From Candidatus Beckwithbacteria bacterium CG10_big_fil_rev_8_21_14_0_10_34_10 (GTDB lineage Bacteria > Patescibacteriota > Microgenomatia > UBA1400): a DNA stretch of 42,592 bases. The notes beneath the pieces are model-generated. The model was not told the DNA's origin. It did no database searches and saw only the letters and a program-made list of their open reading frames with translations. Location: positions 1-42,592 of the forward strand of contig PEZT01000025.1 in the NCBI GenBank assembly GCA_002773945.1, in the 5' to 3' direction. Position 1 is the first letter of the stretch, and each line of letters begins with the position of its first letter. Positions 17,572 through 26,802 of this stretch are shown piece by piece. The position numbers were made by a program, and so were the translations under genes.

Positions 17572-19539
17572 TTAAAGAGATCCGACTGCTTTTTTTCTAG
17601 GGTAATTGTGATAAGAGGTGGTTTTGATTTTTTCATCTTTATTAGAAGAGGCAACTTGATTCCAAATATTGGTGGAAGTAGATGGTTTAGGAGGGTTTTT
17701 AATAGGAATTGGAACAGGAATTTCTTTTTTTTGAGCGGCTAAAACCTCTTCGGGATTAGAAGTAATTAATTGATATTCTTCCTGAGAGGCAACCACTTTA
17801 ATAGCCACATGATTGTTACCAGCAAAAAATAAACCATGCCCAATATTGCAGGACAAAAGAAGATTTTTTTCTCCCTGACTTAGGTAAAAAGTTTTAACTA
17901 CAGTTTCAATTGCCGCCGGTGACTGTTTCATTAAAAGTTGAATAGAAGAATTGGAAATAATTGCTCTTCCATAATCATTATTAAGAAAGTCTTCAGCGTC
18001 TTGAGTAATGGTGGTTAAGCCCAAATAATATTTTCTGGCTCTTTTGGCAATCCCATAGAGAAAACCGGCGGAATCCTCATTTTTCATTAAATACCAGGCT
18101 TCATCAACAATCAAAAGTCTCTTTTTAAGTTCTCTTTTTACTTTGGTCCAAATAAAATCAAGAATAATAAACATGGCTATTGGTCTTAATTTATCTTCGA
18201 GCTCTTTAATACTAAAAACGGTAAAATTATTTTTTAGATCAATTGTTGATTGTTGGTTGAAAATACCACTTAAGCTGCCCTTAATAAACCTTTCCAATCT
18301 AGCGGCTAACTGAATAGCTTCTTTTTCCTCCATGCCAACCAACACCTTATAAAGATCTTCCATTAGGGGAGGGGTTTTGGTTTGAGTGATGGGGTCTTTA
18401 GTGATTCCTTTTTGTTGGTAAGTAGCAACAAGAGCCCTGTCTAGAATTGCTTCTTCATTGGGACTAAGAGTCCCCATAATAATTTTAAACAATGAGTGAA
18501 GCGAGAGAATTTTTAAGCCAAGCTGGTTTTCATCTTTAGAATTGATGTTGCTTAGATCAAAGGGGTTTATTTTAGCGGGAGTACTAGGGGAGAATTTAAT
18601 ATATTCACCGCCTAGTTCTGATGACAGGTTTTCATATTCATTTTCTGGATCAATAACAATAATTTCAGTTCCAAAAAGAAGAGAGCGAAGGGCCTCAAGC
18701 TTAATAGTAAAACTTTTACCAGCCCCGGACTTGCTTAAAACAACCATATTGGCATTTTCCAAACTAAAACGATCAAAAATTACCAACGAATCATTGTGTT
18801 CATTAATTCCGTACAAAATGCCCTTATTGTCGGTTAATTCTGAAGAAGTAAAAGGAAAGGTAGTGGCTAAAGAAGTGGTATCCATGTTTCTGGTAATCAT
18901 CAATTTGTCCGAACAGGTGGGAAGAGTTGATTTAAAAGCATCTTCTATTTGTAAAATTGCTATCTTAGAAACAATTAGAAGAGAACCAAGAGTTGATTGA
19001 ACTTCTTTAGTAATTTTATTTAAGTTTTTAAGGTTTCTTGAAGCAATCGTAACATATAAAGAAAACTGAAAAAATCTTTCAGCCCCTTTGGCTAATTCTT
19101 TTTGAAGAGAACGGGCGTCTTCTAATTTTATTTGAGTTTCTATATTAATTACTCGACTATGTTGAAGATCAGTTTGAATTTCAGCCTCCATCTCGCCAAT
19201 TTTTTTCCTTAGGTCATCAAGAATTCCCTTGCCTTTAACGGGGTAAATATACATACTAACGTCAATTGTGTGGTTAAAATTAATTAAAGGAGAAAGCCAA
19301 TTAGCATCAACAAATCGAGGATAACCAGCCATAAAAAGAGTTCGATAATAAGTTTGACCAATCTTAAGATGGCTGAAATCAACTTCAATTGAAGGGGGAG
19401 CAATAATATCCTGAAGAGAACTTAAACCCTTTTCAATTAGAGCAATTGTTTCTTGTTTATTAGGAACAAATGATGCCTCTGGGGCTGAAGTTTGGGTAAT
19501 TGTTTTTTGTTTTTGAGTCTTTTTTTTGAATAAGCCCAT
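17572..19539 (-). CDS. virB4: VirB4/TraC-family type IV secretion ATPase
   Basis: Walker A VLSKSGAGKSFTIKLEALRSLLFGTEIIVIDPENEYENL, Walker B RLLIVDEAWYLM, GLTTITQDAEDFL. Confidence 0.93.
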   Translation of the reverse strand: MGLFKKKTQKQKTITQTSAPEASFVPNKQETIALIEKGLSSLQDIIAPPSIEVDFSHLKIGQTYYRTLFMAGYPRFVDANWLSPLINFNHTIDVSMYIYPVKGKGILDDLRKKIGEMEAEIQTDLQHSRVINIETQIKLEDARSLQKELAKGAERFFQFSLYVTIASRNLKNLNKITKEVQSTLGSLLIVSKIAILQIEDAFKSTLPTCSDKLMITRNMDTTSLATTFPFTSSELTDNKGILYGINEHNDSLVIFDRFSLENANMVVLSKSGAGKSFTIKLEALRSLLFGTEIIVIDPENEYENLSSELGGEYIKFSPSTPAKINPFDLSNINSKDENQLGLKILSLHSLFKIIMGTLSPNEEAILDRALVATYQQKGITKDPITQTKTPPLMEDLYKVLVGMEEKEAIQLAARLERFIKGSLSGIFNQQSTIDLKNNFTVFSIKELEDKLRPIAMFIILDFIWTKVKRELKKRLLIVDEAWYLMKNEDSAGFLYGIAKRARKYYLGLTTITQDAEDFLNNDYGRAIISNSSIQLLMKQSPAAIETVVKTFYLSQGEKNLLLSCNIGHGLFFAGNNHVAIKVVASQEEYQLITSNPEEVLAAQKKEIPVPIPIKNPPKPSTSTNIWNQVASSNKDEKIKTTSYHNYPRKKAVGSL

Positions 19540-20480
19540 TATTTTACCTGATTATTATTTTTAATCTGGTCACCACTGGTAACATTTTTAACCACTTGAT
19601 TGATTTGTTTCTGAAGTTCTTGACCCTCTAAGGGTATTGTAGTTGGTTGATTTGTTTGAACCGTGCTTTTAGGAATGGGACTCGGGATTGGTACTTTGGG
19701 GGTAACTAAAACCCTCTCATTTTGTTGATTTATAGTTTGGGAACCAGGTATTTTGTCAGGAGCAGATTTTATTTCTACAGGAACAGGTTGGTTTACAAAG
19801 GGAGATATTGATTGATCAGAATTAAGGGGAATGTTCTTGGTTATTTTTTTATTTAGTTGAGGTTGAACTAAAGGAGAACTATAGTCTTTTAAAGAGCTAA
19901 ATTTTTGCCCTCTGGCTCCCGGGTTATAAATCGCGTAAAAAAGCTCAATTAATTCTTGGTTATTTAATTGAGATGCTCTTAAACCAATTCGTTGAAATTG
20001 ACCAATTAAATGATTTCTTTTTGGATAGAGATCGGTTTTAGCCCGTTCTATTTTTATTTTATCAGGGCCCTTAATGGCAATTGGTGCATAGGGGATTATT
20101 AAATAGAATTTTTTATCTAGAATTTTGTTTTTTTGGACAATGTTTTCTATAAAACGATAGTATGATTTAAGTTGAATTTTGTATTTTTCATTTTTCGCGC
20201 TTGTTAATCTTTGACTAATTAATTTAAGATAGCCAGAAATGTCTTTCTGTCGGGATTGAATTAAGATTTGAATTTGAAAAGTTAGAGAGTTTAATAAGGC
20301 AGCGTAGGCGAAGATTGTGGCCTCTTGTTCTTTTTCCGATAAAAGGCCGAAATTAATTGCCGTGGTTTTTAAAACTAGACAACTAGAATTGTTTTTTAAT
20401 AATACTAGTCCATCTTTTATTTCTTTAATTGGCAGATGGTCTTGAGTACTGGCGCGAATTGGTGATTGGGCAGTTTTCAT
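19539..20480 (-). CDS. TraC/VirB4 N-terminal-domain-like protein with Pro/Gln-rich C-terminus
   Basis: IKEIKDGLVLLKNNSSCLVLKTTAINFGLLSEKEQEATIFAYAALLNSLTFQIQILIQSRQKDISGYL resembles the first domain of TraC/VirB4 ATPases. No Walker motif. 1-nt overlap with virB4. Confidence 0.72.
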   Translation of the reverse strand: MKTAQSPIRASTQDHLPIKEIKDGLVLLKNNSSCLVLKTTAINFGLLSEKEQEATIFAYAALLNSLTFQIQILIQSRQKDISGYLKLISQRLTSAKNEKYKIQLKSYYRFIENIVQKNKILDKKFYLIIPYAPIAIKGPDKIKIERAKTDLYPKRNHLIGQFQRIGLRASQLNNQELIELFYAIYNPGARGQKFSSLKDYSSPLVQPQLNKKITKNIPLNSDQSISPFVNQPVPVEIKSAPDKIPGSQTINQQNERVLVTPKVPIPSPIPKSTVQTNQPTTIPLEGQELQKQINQVVKNVTSGDQIKNNNQVK

Positions 20481-20488
20481 ATATTTTT

Positions 20489-21556
20489 TTAAGCTGAGGA
20501 AACTAGTGGTCTAACAATTTCACTCTTAGCTCTAATAGTAAAGGGAGGGAGGATTTTTCCCTCGGCTTTAAAGTTAATTATATCAAATTCATAATCTTGA
20601 TGTTCAGCTTTAAGTTTAAATTCGCCATTACCTAAGGGGGTGGCAGTATAAAAATGACCCAACCTATTTGTTTTTAAAGCCCTAATAGTTAAGTTTAGAT
20701 GATCTTGGATTTCTAAAAGAGTATTGGGAAGGGTTTTTCCAGTGGTGCTTAAAACAGTTCCACAAACATAATTAGGTTTTTCTGATAAAGGCGGAGGAGT
20801 GTAAACAATTGCTTTAGTGTGAGGCGCCCGATAAACATTCCGACTCTTTTGAATTTTTTTAAAGTGGCTTTCTACTTCAAGGGGTGGAGTTAAGGGTTGA
20901 GCCGCTTCAATAACTGGTTTTGGTTGAGGGTTGGGAAAAGTATTTGGAACTGGAGTTGAGTTTGAGTCTCCTGAAGCAGGGGTTAGAACAGTTGTAATTA
21001 CTGTTTTTGGTTCCTGTGGCTGAGAAACCATTTGATTAACTTTCATTGGTTTTAGAGGGAAAGAAGGGTGATTAGGGGATTGTAAAAGATTACTAATATT
21101 TTGCAAGCGTTGATTTTCGTTTTTATCTAAAGAGCCGGTGGGAGCAATTGGAGAAGAGTATCTTTTTAAATACTGATTTAGGGCTTGTCGATCGGGGGTC
21201 GCAGGAGTTGCTTTTTTAATTGGTTTAAAACTTCTTTGGTCTTTCTTTTTTAGATAATCAGGGGTTTTGTTATTTCTTTTCCAAATATAGCGGGTGGGAG
21301 AGTAAATAGACTTAATAAAATTAATAATCCATTGATCAAGTGGTCTTTCTTGAATTGGTAAAAAGGCTAAAGCAAAGCCAAAAAGAGCAAAAAAAACAAC
21401 CAAGGGCCATTTTAAAAGGGGAGCAAAAGGGAGAGAAAATAAAATATAAGCGATAATTAAGCCTCCAGCCAGCTCCGCAAATTGTTTTAGGGTCATATCT
21501 CCTACCAGTCTAAACTGATAAGAAGTAATATTTTGCGGGACAGGATGTTGCTTCAT
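20489..21556 (-). CDS. PrgI-like T4SS membrane protein with C-terminal carboxypeptidase-regulatory-like domain
   Basis: N-terminal PQNITSYQFRLVGDMTLKQFAELAGGLIIAYILF...FLPIQERPLDQWIINFIKSIYSPTRYIWKR (PrgI pattern); C-terminal GTVLSTTGKTLPNTLLEIQDHLNLTIRALKTNRLGHFYTATPLGNGEFKLKAEH. Confidence 0.78.
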   Translation of the reverse strand: MKQHPVPQNITSYQFRLVGDMTLKQFAELAGGLIIAYILFSLPFAPLLKWPLVVFFALFGFALAFLPIQERPLDQWIINFIKSIYSPTRYIWKRNNKTPDYLKKKDQRSFKPIKKATPATPDRQALNQYLKRYSSPIAPTGSLDKNENQRLQNISNLLQSPNHPSFPLKPMKVNQMVSQPQEPKTVITTVLTPASGDSNSTPVPNTFPNPQPKPVIEAAQPLTPPLEVESHFKKIQKSRNVYRAPHTKAIVYTPPPLSEKPNYVCGTVLSTTGKTLPNTLLEIQDHLNLTIRALKTNRLGHFYTATPLGNGEFKLKAEHQDYEFDIINFKAEGKILPPFTIRAKSEIVRPLVSSA

Positions 21557-21664
21557 ATTAACAGTCTAACAAATAGACTTAAGTTTTGGAAAGATAACAA
21601 AGTAGGTCAAAAACAAGCAAATTCTTTTCACTAAAACTTTCACTCTTAAAAACTAAATTAATAG

Positions 21665-22255
21665 TTAAAATTGCTGGGGGGGGGATAAAGTTAGATCTTG
21701 CCCTATGGTTTGAAAAAAATCGCTTTCGGTTATTGGTAAAAAATACCAAATTTCTCTAATTCTTTTAGAGCTTATATGAGCAACAACAACTAATCCTTCT
21801 TCTAAAAAAACCGTCAAAGGGTAGGCCTGGCCTAAATAATTGTCAAAAGCAGTAAATGAATTTGGAAATTTTTCTAAATATTCATCTAAACTTTGACTAT
21901 CTTCAAAAGGAACTTGCTTTTTAATTAAATAAGGGCTTTCATTTTTTAAATATATTTTATGAGGGGTATAAGCTCTTTTTGATGGATATTCTTTGATTGT
22001 TAGATTTTCTTCTTGAGATTCATTTTCTGCTTTGCCAAAATTTCGCTCGATTTCTTTTAATTGATTTTTCTTTTGTTCAATTTTTTGGTCAAGAATTATT
22101 TCTTCTGTTTTTTCTAAAGAGGGGAAGGGTGAGGGTATTTTTTCTTCAACCTTTGTTTTGGCTAGATTAGCAATAATAAAAAGAACAAGAAGGATAAAAA
22201 GAAGAATTATAAAAATAAGGTTTTTTTTAATAAAGGCTTTAAATTTTTCTTTCAT
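21665..22255 (-). CDS. Hypothetical single-TM protein
   Basis: N-terminal KKNLIFIILLFILLVLFIIANLAK TM, then a charged extracellular/periplasmic-like region; ORF ends in a C9 tract. Confidence 0.7.
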   Translation of the reverse strand: MKEKFKAFIKKNLIFIILLFILLVLFIIANLAKTKVEEKIPSPFPSLEKTEEIILDQKIEQKKNQLKEIERNFGKAENESQEENLTIKEYPSKRAYTPHKIYLKNESPYLIKKQVPFEDSQSLDEYLEKFPNSFTAFDNYLGQAYPLTVFLEEGLVVVAHISSKRIREIWYFLPITESDFFQTIGQDLTLSPPQQF

Positions 22256-22286
22256 AAAATTAGACTATAAATAGCAAAAAAGGGTT

Positions 22287-25200
22287 TTATGGTTCATAAA
22301 TAAATTTTTCGACAAAATTATAATGGATGGGAAACTCATTAGGATAATCTATCTGGCCACAGCATTTAAATGACATTAGGTTCCAAACTGGGTATAAAGC
22401 AATGCTTTCGGCAAAATCTTCAAACTCACCATCTTTTGATTGGTCTGGATAGGTGGGCATAAACCCTTCTTCTGCATAAGCGGTTAAAAACTCATTGTTT
22501 CTCATATTATCATTTCGGTAATCAATTAGGTGGCCGGCCTCATGAGCTAAAGTATAAAGAGCTGAATAATAATTACTGACTCCCAGATCATAAATTACAA
22601 TTTCATTAATTCCTTTAGCCCAGCCTCCCCAAGAGGAACCAGACATTCTGGTTAGGTTTATATCTCCTCCTGAACAAAGTAAACTGACAAAATTAGGCCA
22701 CTGGGACAAATAGGCCATTGATTGAATCTCCCAATTTTTTTCATTGGCAGTCCAGGGTCCTTCTAGTTTTAAACAGTCTATTATTGGAGCATCACCTAAG
22801 GTAATTAAGGCCAGATCAGACGATTGTTCATTATTTGGTCCACCAGCAACATCAGCGGTAATAGTTAAGTGGTTGGAAATAACAGAATCAATTTGACTGA
22901 GTTCAAAGGTGGTTTCATAAGAATAAGAAGTTGATTCGCCAGCTTTAAGATTATAAGGAAGAGTTAAGGAGGAACTTGGTTTGGGTAATTTTGAATTAGC
23001 TGGATAAGCGGTAAATTTATCATTAATGACTTTAATTGTAATATCTTTTTCCTTGGCGGTAATGGTTATTTGGTAAGTAACTTCAGCTTCATCACCCCTG
23101 TCCCAGATTCCTTCTAGTTGCTTTTTCGAAAATGAAGTCTGGCTGATGTCTTTTTTAACTTCAAAATATTGAGATTGAGAATGGGAGCGAACGTCAGCTA
23201 AGGTTTCTTTTTCAGTAATAAAGCTTGCCCCATTAGATACAATAATGGTAGCCGTTACGCCAGCTACTACTCCAAAAGGAACAACAATTGATAGTCCCGG
23301 AATAGTATTTAGAAAACTAGGAGCTATTGGAGCAGCCGCTGTTTCCCCTGCTAAAGCTGGAGTTCCAGCCCCAGTTTCTAAACCAGTGGTTCCTATTCCT
23401 AGGCTAGCCTCAGCTTGAACTCCAGCTGTAGTGGAAAATAATTTATCAATTAAAGAGCCAAGATAACCACCAATAAAGCCGCCTAAAGGAATAGTAATAT
23501 AAGCAATTCCTAAAGGTGCTCCAATAAAGCCGCCGACAGTCATTCCTAAAGAAGCGCCAATAGCCGTGACAGGATTACCAAAAATAAACATGGCCAGTCG
23601 AGTAACCCCGGCTAAAGCATTGTCCCTAATTTTTTTAAAAAACTCTTTTCCTTCAGGGCTTTTAGCAAATCTGGCAACCGTGCTAAAAAAACTTAAAACA
23701 CTGGCAATAGTGCTAATGCCAGCATCTTTTAAACCCAGAACAGCACCAATTAAAGAGGCGACTCCTTTAATGGCAACCGACCTAATAGCGCCTGAAACAT
23801 TTTTAGCGCTGGTGACAAAACCAACTACTCCCAAAACACTGCCAAAAGACCTCAAAACTCGACCAGCCACTTTATTTTTAAAACTACCCTTGCCAACACT
23901 TATAAGTAAGCCAGTTCCTTTTAAGGATAATTTTTGACCTCGATTTCTAATAAAATTACCTATCCGATAACGAGGCCGAAGAGCCAAAGCATTAAATGCT
24001 TTAGAAAAAACATTTAATTTAGGAATTTTAGAAAAAGGAATTTTAAAAAATGAAAAAACACTTTTTTTATATTTTCTTTTAATTCCTCTAATTGACCATT
24101 TTAAGAGCAAGGGCAAATTGTCAGCTTGTTTTTCAAATTTTTCCGTTTCCAGGGCTAAATTGTTTAGCTGTTTATTTTGAAGACTGCCTTCAATAGTTTT
24201 TTCTTTTTCCAAATTAATTTTTTCTGGAGTAAAACCCCGAAGCCAATTTTCAATTATTAAAGGATTAAATCTGCCCGCTAATTTTTTAGCAATTTTTAAA
24301 GCCACTTTGGAAATTGGGAAGGATTTATCTGTTTGAGATAAAGGAAGGCTTTGGTAATAACCCTCTAAAAGGAGTCCAAATTTGCTCGCCACTTCTAAGG
24401 GAGAAACTTTTTGTCTTTCCAGTTTAACCGCTTGGCTAAAAGGTAAAACCCTAAGGCTTTTTTCAACCAAATCATCAATTTCTTTTCCCTGGACTGGAGT
24501 TTTTAAAGGCCAATTGCTTTCTAAAGCCATTAAAAAATTATTAGCCTCTTTAGGAGAAAAACCTAGCTTATTTTGGATAGTAGTTTTTAATTCATTCCTT
24601 GTGGGAGCCAAAAGAACTTTAGCTTGATTGATTTTTTGCCAGGCCAAGGTAAGTTCCTTTACTTCCTTTTGCTTATCAGGATGGTTTAGGTTTTGGCTAA
24701 GACCCCTTACTAAAGCTTCTTTTTCTGTTTCATTGAGGTTTAAAGAGGTTTCTAGTTCTTGTTGATGAATAAGGTCAATATTTTTTTTAATCTCATCTGA
24801 ATTTAAAATTTCTTTTTTTAAAGCTGCTTCTTTGGTTAGGGCCTGGGAAAGTCTTTCTAAAACCTTGTCTTTGTCTTCATCACTTAACTTAGATAATTTA
24901 TCCTTAAGTAATTCCTGGGCTGTTTTTTTAATTTGATCTTGATAAGTTTGAATGAATTTAATTTGGTTTTCCAAATCCAAAGCTTCTAGCTTATCTAAGG
25001 TAGGACCTTGAGTCTTAACACCTTGAATTCTTTCCAACCAATCTTCATGGTCTTTTAAAGATTCTTCTAAAGCTTTTAGTTTTTCCGGAGAGGGGACATT
25101 TCCATAAAGAGTTTCTTCTTGGGCTTGGGTATTGAGGGCAGAAAAAAGCTCTTTTAAAAAGTGATCAGAAGAATAACTTTTACTCTCAAAATATCTTAAG

Positions 25201-25400
25201 TTAAAAGTCTCTGGAAAACGTCTTTTAGCCCAATTTTCTAGGCCGGTAATAACTTCTTGTTTTTGATATGGTTCATCAATATTGGGAAGCCAGATTTCAT
25301 CTTCTTCCCCTTGAACTTGAGAAATAATTAGGCGGGTAAAAATAGGCCCATTCTGATCCAAGAGGTCAATAAAGGCAGGCTTAGTCATTTTATTAATCAT
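22287..25400 (-). CDS. Large membrane-associated protein with C-terminal HExxH metallopeptidase-like domain
   Basis: N-terminal ~430 aa helical; glycine-zipper-like hydrophobic centre; beta-rich segment; C-terminal YTLAHEAGHLIDYRND...GEFEDFAESIALYP (HEAGH at 22530-22544, EFEDFAES at 22404-22427). Confidence 0.75.
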   Translation of the reverse strand: MINKMTKPAFIDLLDQNGPIFTRLIISQVQGEEDEIWLPNIDEPYQKQEVITGLENWAKRRFPETFNLRYFESKSYSSDHFLKELFSALNTQAQEETLYGNVPSPEKLKALEESLKDHEDWLERIQGVKTQGPTLDKLEALDLENQIKFIQTYQDQIKKTAQELLKDKLSKLSDEDKDKVLERLSQALTKEAALKKEILNSDEIKKNIDLIHQQELETSLNLNETEKEALVRGLSQNLNHPDKQKEVKELTLAWQKINQAKVLLAPTRNELKTTIQNKLGFSPKEANNFLMALESNWPLKTPVQGKEIDDLVEKSLRVLPFSQAVKLERQKVSPLEVASKFGLLLEGYYQSLPLSQTDKSFPISKVALKIAKKLAGRFNPLIIENWLRGFTPEKINLEKEKTIEGSLQNKQLNNLALETEKFEKQADNLPLLLKWSIRGIKRKYKKSVFSFFKIPFSKIPKLNVFSKAFNALALRPRYRIGNFIRNRGQKLSLKGTGLLISVGKGSFKNKVAGRVLRSFGSVLGVVGFVTSAKNVSGAIRSVAIKGVASLIGAVLGLKDAGISTIASVLSFFSTVARFAKSPEGKEFFKKIRDNALAGVTRLAMFIFGNPVTAIGASLGMTVGGFIGAPLGIAYITIPLGGFIGGYLGSLIDKLFSTTAGVQAEASLGIGTTGLETGAGTPALAGETAAAPIAPSFLNTIPGLSIVVPFGVVAGVTATIIVSNGASFITEKETLADVRSHSQSQYFEVKKDISQTSFSKKQLEGIWDRGDEAEVTYQITITAKEKDITIKVINDKFTAYPANSKLPKPSSSLTLPYNLKAGESTSYSYETTFELSQIDSVISNHLTITADVAGGPNNEQSSDLALITLGDAPIIDCLKLEGPWTANEKNWEIQSMAYLSQWPNFVSLLCSGGDINLTRMSGSSWGGWAKGINEIVIYDLGVSNYYSALYTLAHEAGHLIDYRNDNMRNNEFLTAYAEEGFMPTYPDQSKDGEFEDFAESIALYPVWNLMSFKCCGQIDYPNEFPIHYNFVEKFIYEP

Positions 25401-25417
25401 ATCAATAAATTAAGTTG

Positions 25418-25446
25418 TTGGCAAAGCAAAAAAAAGTTGTTATGAT
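25418..25446 (+). promoter_or_regulatory. Putative promoter TTGGCA-N17-TATGAT, 6 nt upstream of ATG (leaderless)
   Basis: TTGGCA 25418-25423, TATGAT 25441-25446, ATG 25453. Confidence 0.6.
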
Positions 25447-25452
25447 AAATTA

Positions 25453-26799
25453 ATGGGTTTAACAATTACTTTAAAATTAGTCTTGTCTTTGGTTTTAGGT
25501 GCCGTTATTGGTTTGGAGAGAGAATCTTACGAAAAAGAGATTAATCCGGAGTCTAAAAGTGTGATTGGAGGCTTGGGAGTCAGAACTTTTGCTTTAGTAA
25601 CTTCTTTGGGAGCAGTGGCTGGTCTTCTAAGAGCTAGTAATTTTAGTTTGTTTTTAACTTTAAACATAACTTTTATGTTGCTTTTATTGGCTTACTATGT
25701 GATGGGTAGTATTTTATTAAAAGATAATGGGATTACGACTGAGCTGGCTGTTATTTTTGCCTATTTAATTGGTTTATTTGTGGCTTTGGAAATATTTCCC
25801 ATCCAACTTGTGTTTGCCATGACTGTGATTTTAATCTTAATTTTATCCCGGAAGGAAAAAATTAAAAACATTGTTAGCGGAATAAAAAAGACAGAGATTA
25901 ATGCTTTTATAAGCTACGCTTTAATTGCTTTGGTGGTTTTGCCTTTTTTACCTAAACAAGCCTTCTTTTTAACTGATATTCCCGGCTTGGTAAATATTTT
26001 TCAGTCTTATGGAATTGACCTGGGTAAACTTGCCTCAATTGAAATTCTTAATCCTTTTAAGCTTTGGTTGGTGGTGGCTTTAATTACCGGGGTGGATATG
26101 TTTGGTTATTTTTTGGAAAAAACCATTGGCCAGAAAAAAGGCTGGCTTTTAACTAGTATTGCCGGCGGCTTTATTTCTTCAACGGCTACCATTCAATCTT
26201 TAGCCCAACAAAGCAAAAAATCTTTAAATGTTAATCGTTTAGTGGCTGCTTCTATTTTTGCCAACTTAGCTTCCTTTTTTCAGATTTTTATTTTGATTGC
26301 TTCTTTAAATAGTCAGTTTTTAGTTAAAAGTACTTTAATAATGTTTAGCATTATTATGGTTTCATTTTTATCCGGACTATTTTTTTTAAAGTTAAAAGAG
26401 CCTAAAAATGAAGAGGAATTTAAGCAAACCAAACAAACCCTAAAAGAAGATAAGATATTTGCTTTAAACCCGGCTTTAAAATTTGCCGGCCTGTTTTTGT
26501 TAATTAAATTTGGAACTAAAATTGCTTTGGTCTTTTTTGGTGATCACGGCTTTTTAGCCGCCTCAGCCTTGGGAGCAGTGACAGGCATTGATGCGGTTAC
26601 CATCAACTTATCAGAACTAGCCGGTCAAACCATTAGTTTAAAAACAGCTGCCCTAAGTTTAATTGTGGTTAATGCGGTTAATCTTTTAAGTAAAACTGTT
26701 TATAGTTTTGTTCAGGGGAAAAAAGAGTTTGCTTTAAAGCTTTCTTTAAGTTCACTTCTTATTGTTCTGGCGAGCTTTTTAGGTTTGTTAGCTTTTTAA
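25453..26799 (+). CDS. MgtC/SapB + DUF4010 family membrane protein
   Basis: LVLGAVIGLERES...GGLGVRTFALVTSLGAVAGLL (MgtC-type), C-terminal GAVTGIDAVTINLSELAG (DUF4010-type). Confidence 0.85.
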   Translation: MGLTITLKLVLSLVLGAVIGLERESYEKEINPESKSVIGGLGVRTFALVTSLGAVAGLLRASNFSLFLTLNITFMLLLLAYYVMGSILLKDNGITTELAVIFAYLIGLFVALEIFPIQLVFAMTVILILILSRKEKIKNIVSGIKKTEINAFISYALIALVVLPFLPKQAFFLTDIPGLVNIFQSYGIDLGKLASIEILNPFKLWLVVALITGVDMFGYFLEKTIGQKKGWLLTSIAGGFISSTATIQSLAQQSKKSLNVNRLVAASIFANLASFFQIFILIASLNSQFLVKSTLIMFSIIMVSFLSGLFFLKLKEPKNEEEFKQTKQTLKEDKIFALNPALKFAGLFLLIKFGTKIALVFFGDHGFLAASALGAVTGIDAVTINLSELAGQTISLKTAALSLIVVNAVNLLSKTVYSFVQGKKEFALKLSLSSLLIVLASFLGLLAF

Positions 26800-26802
26800 T
26801 TT

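Noticed and set aside
18542-19000. 152-aa plus-strand ORF inside virB4
   Set aside because: Antisense to the Walker A region of VirB4; no start context or family resemblance.
23566-23937. 123-aa plus-strand ORF
   Set aside because: Antisense to the Gly/Ala-rich core of the 1037-aa gene; biased codon composition explains the open frame.
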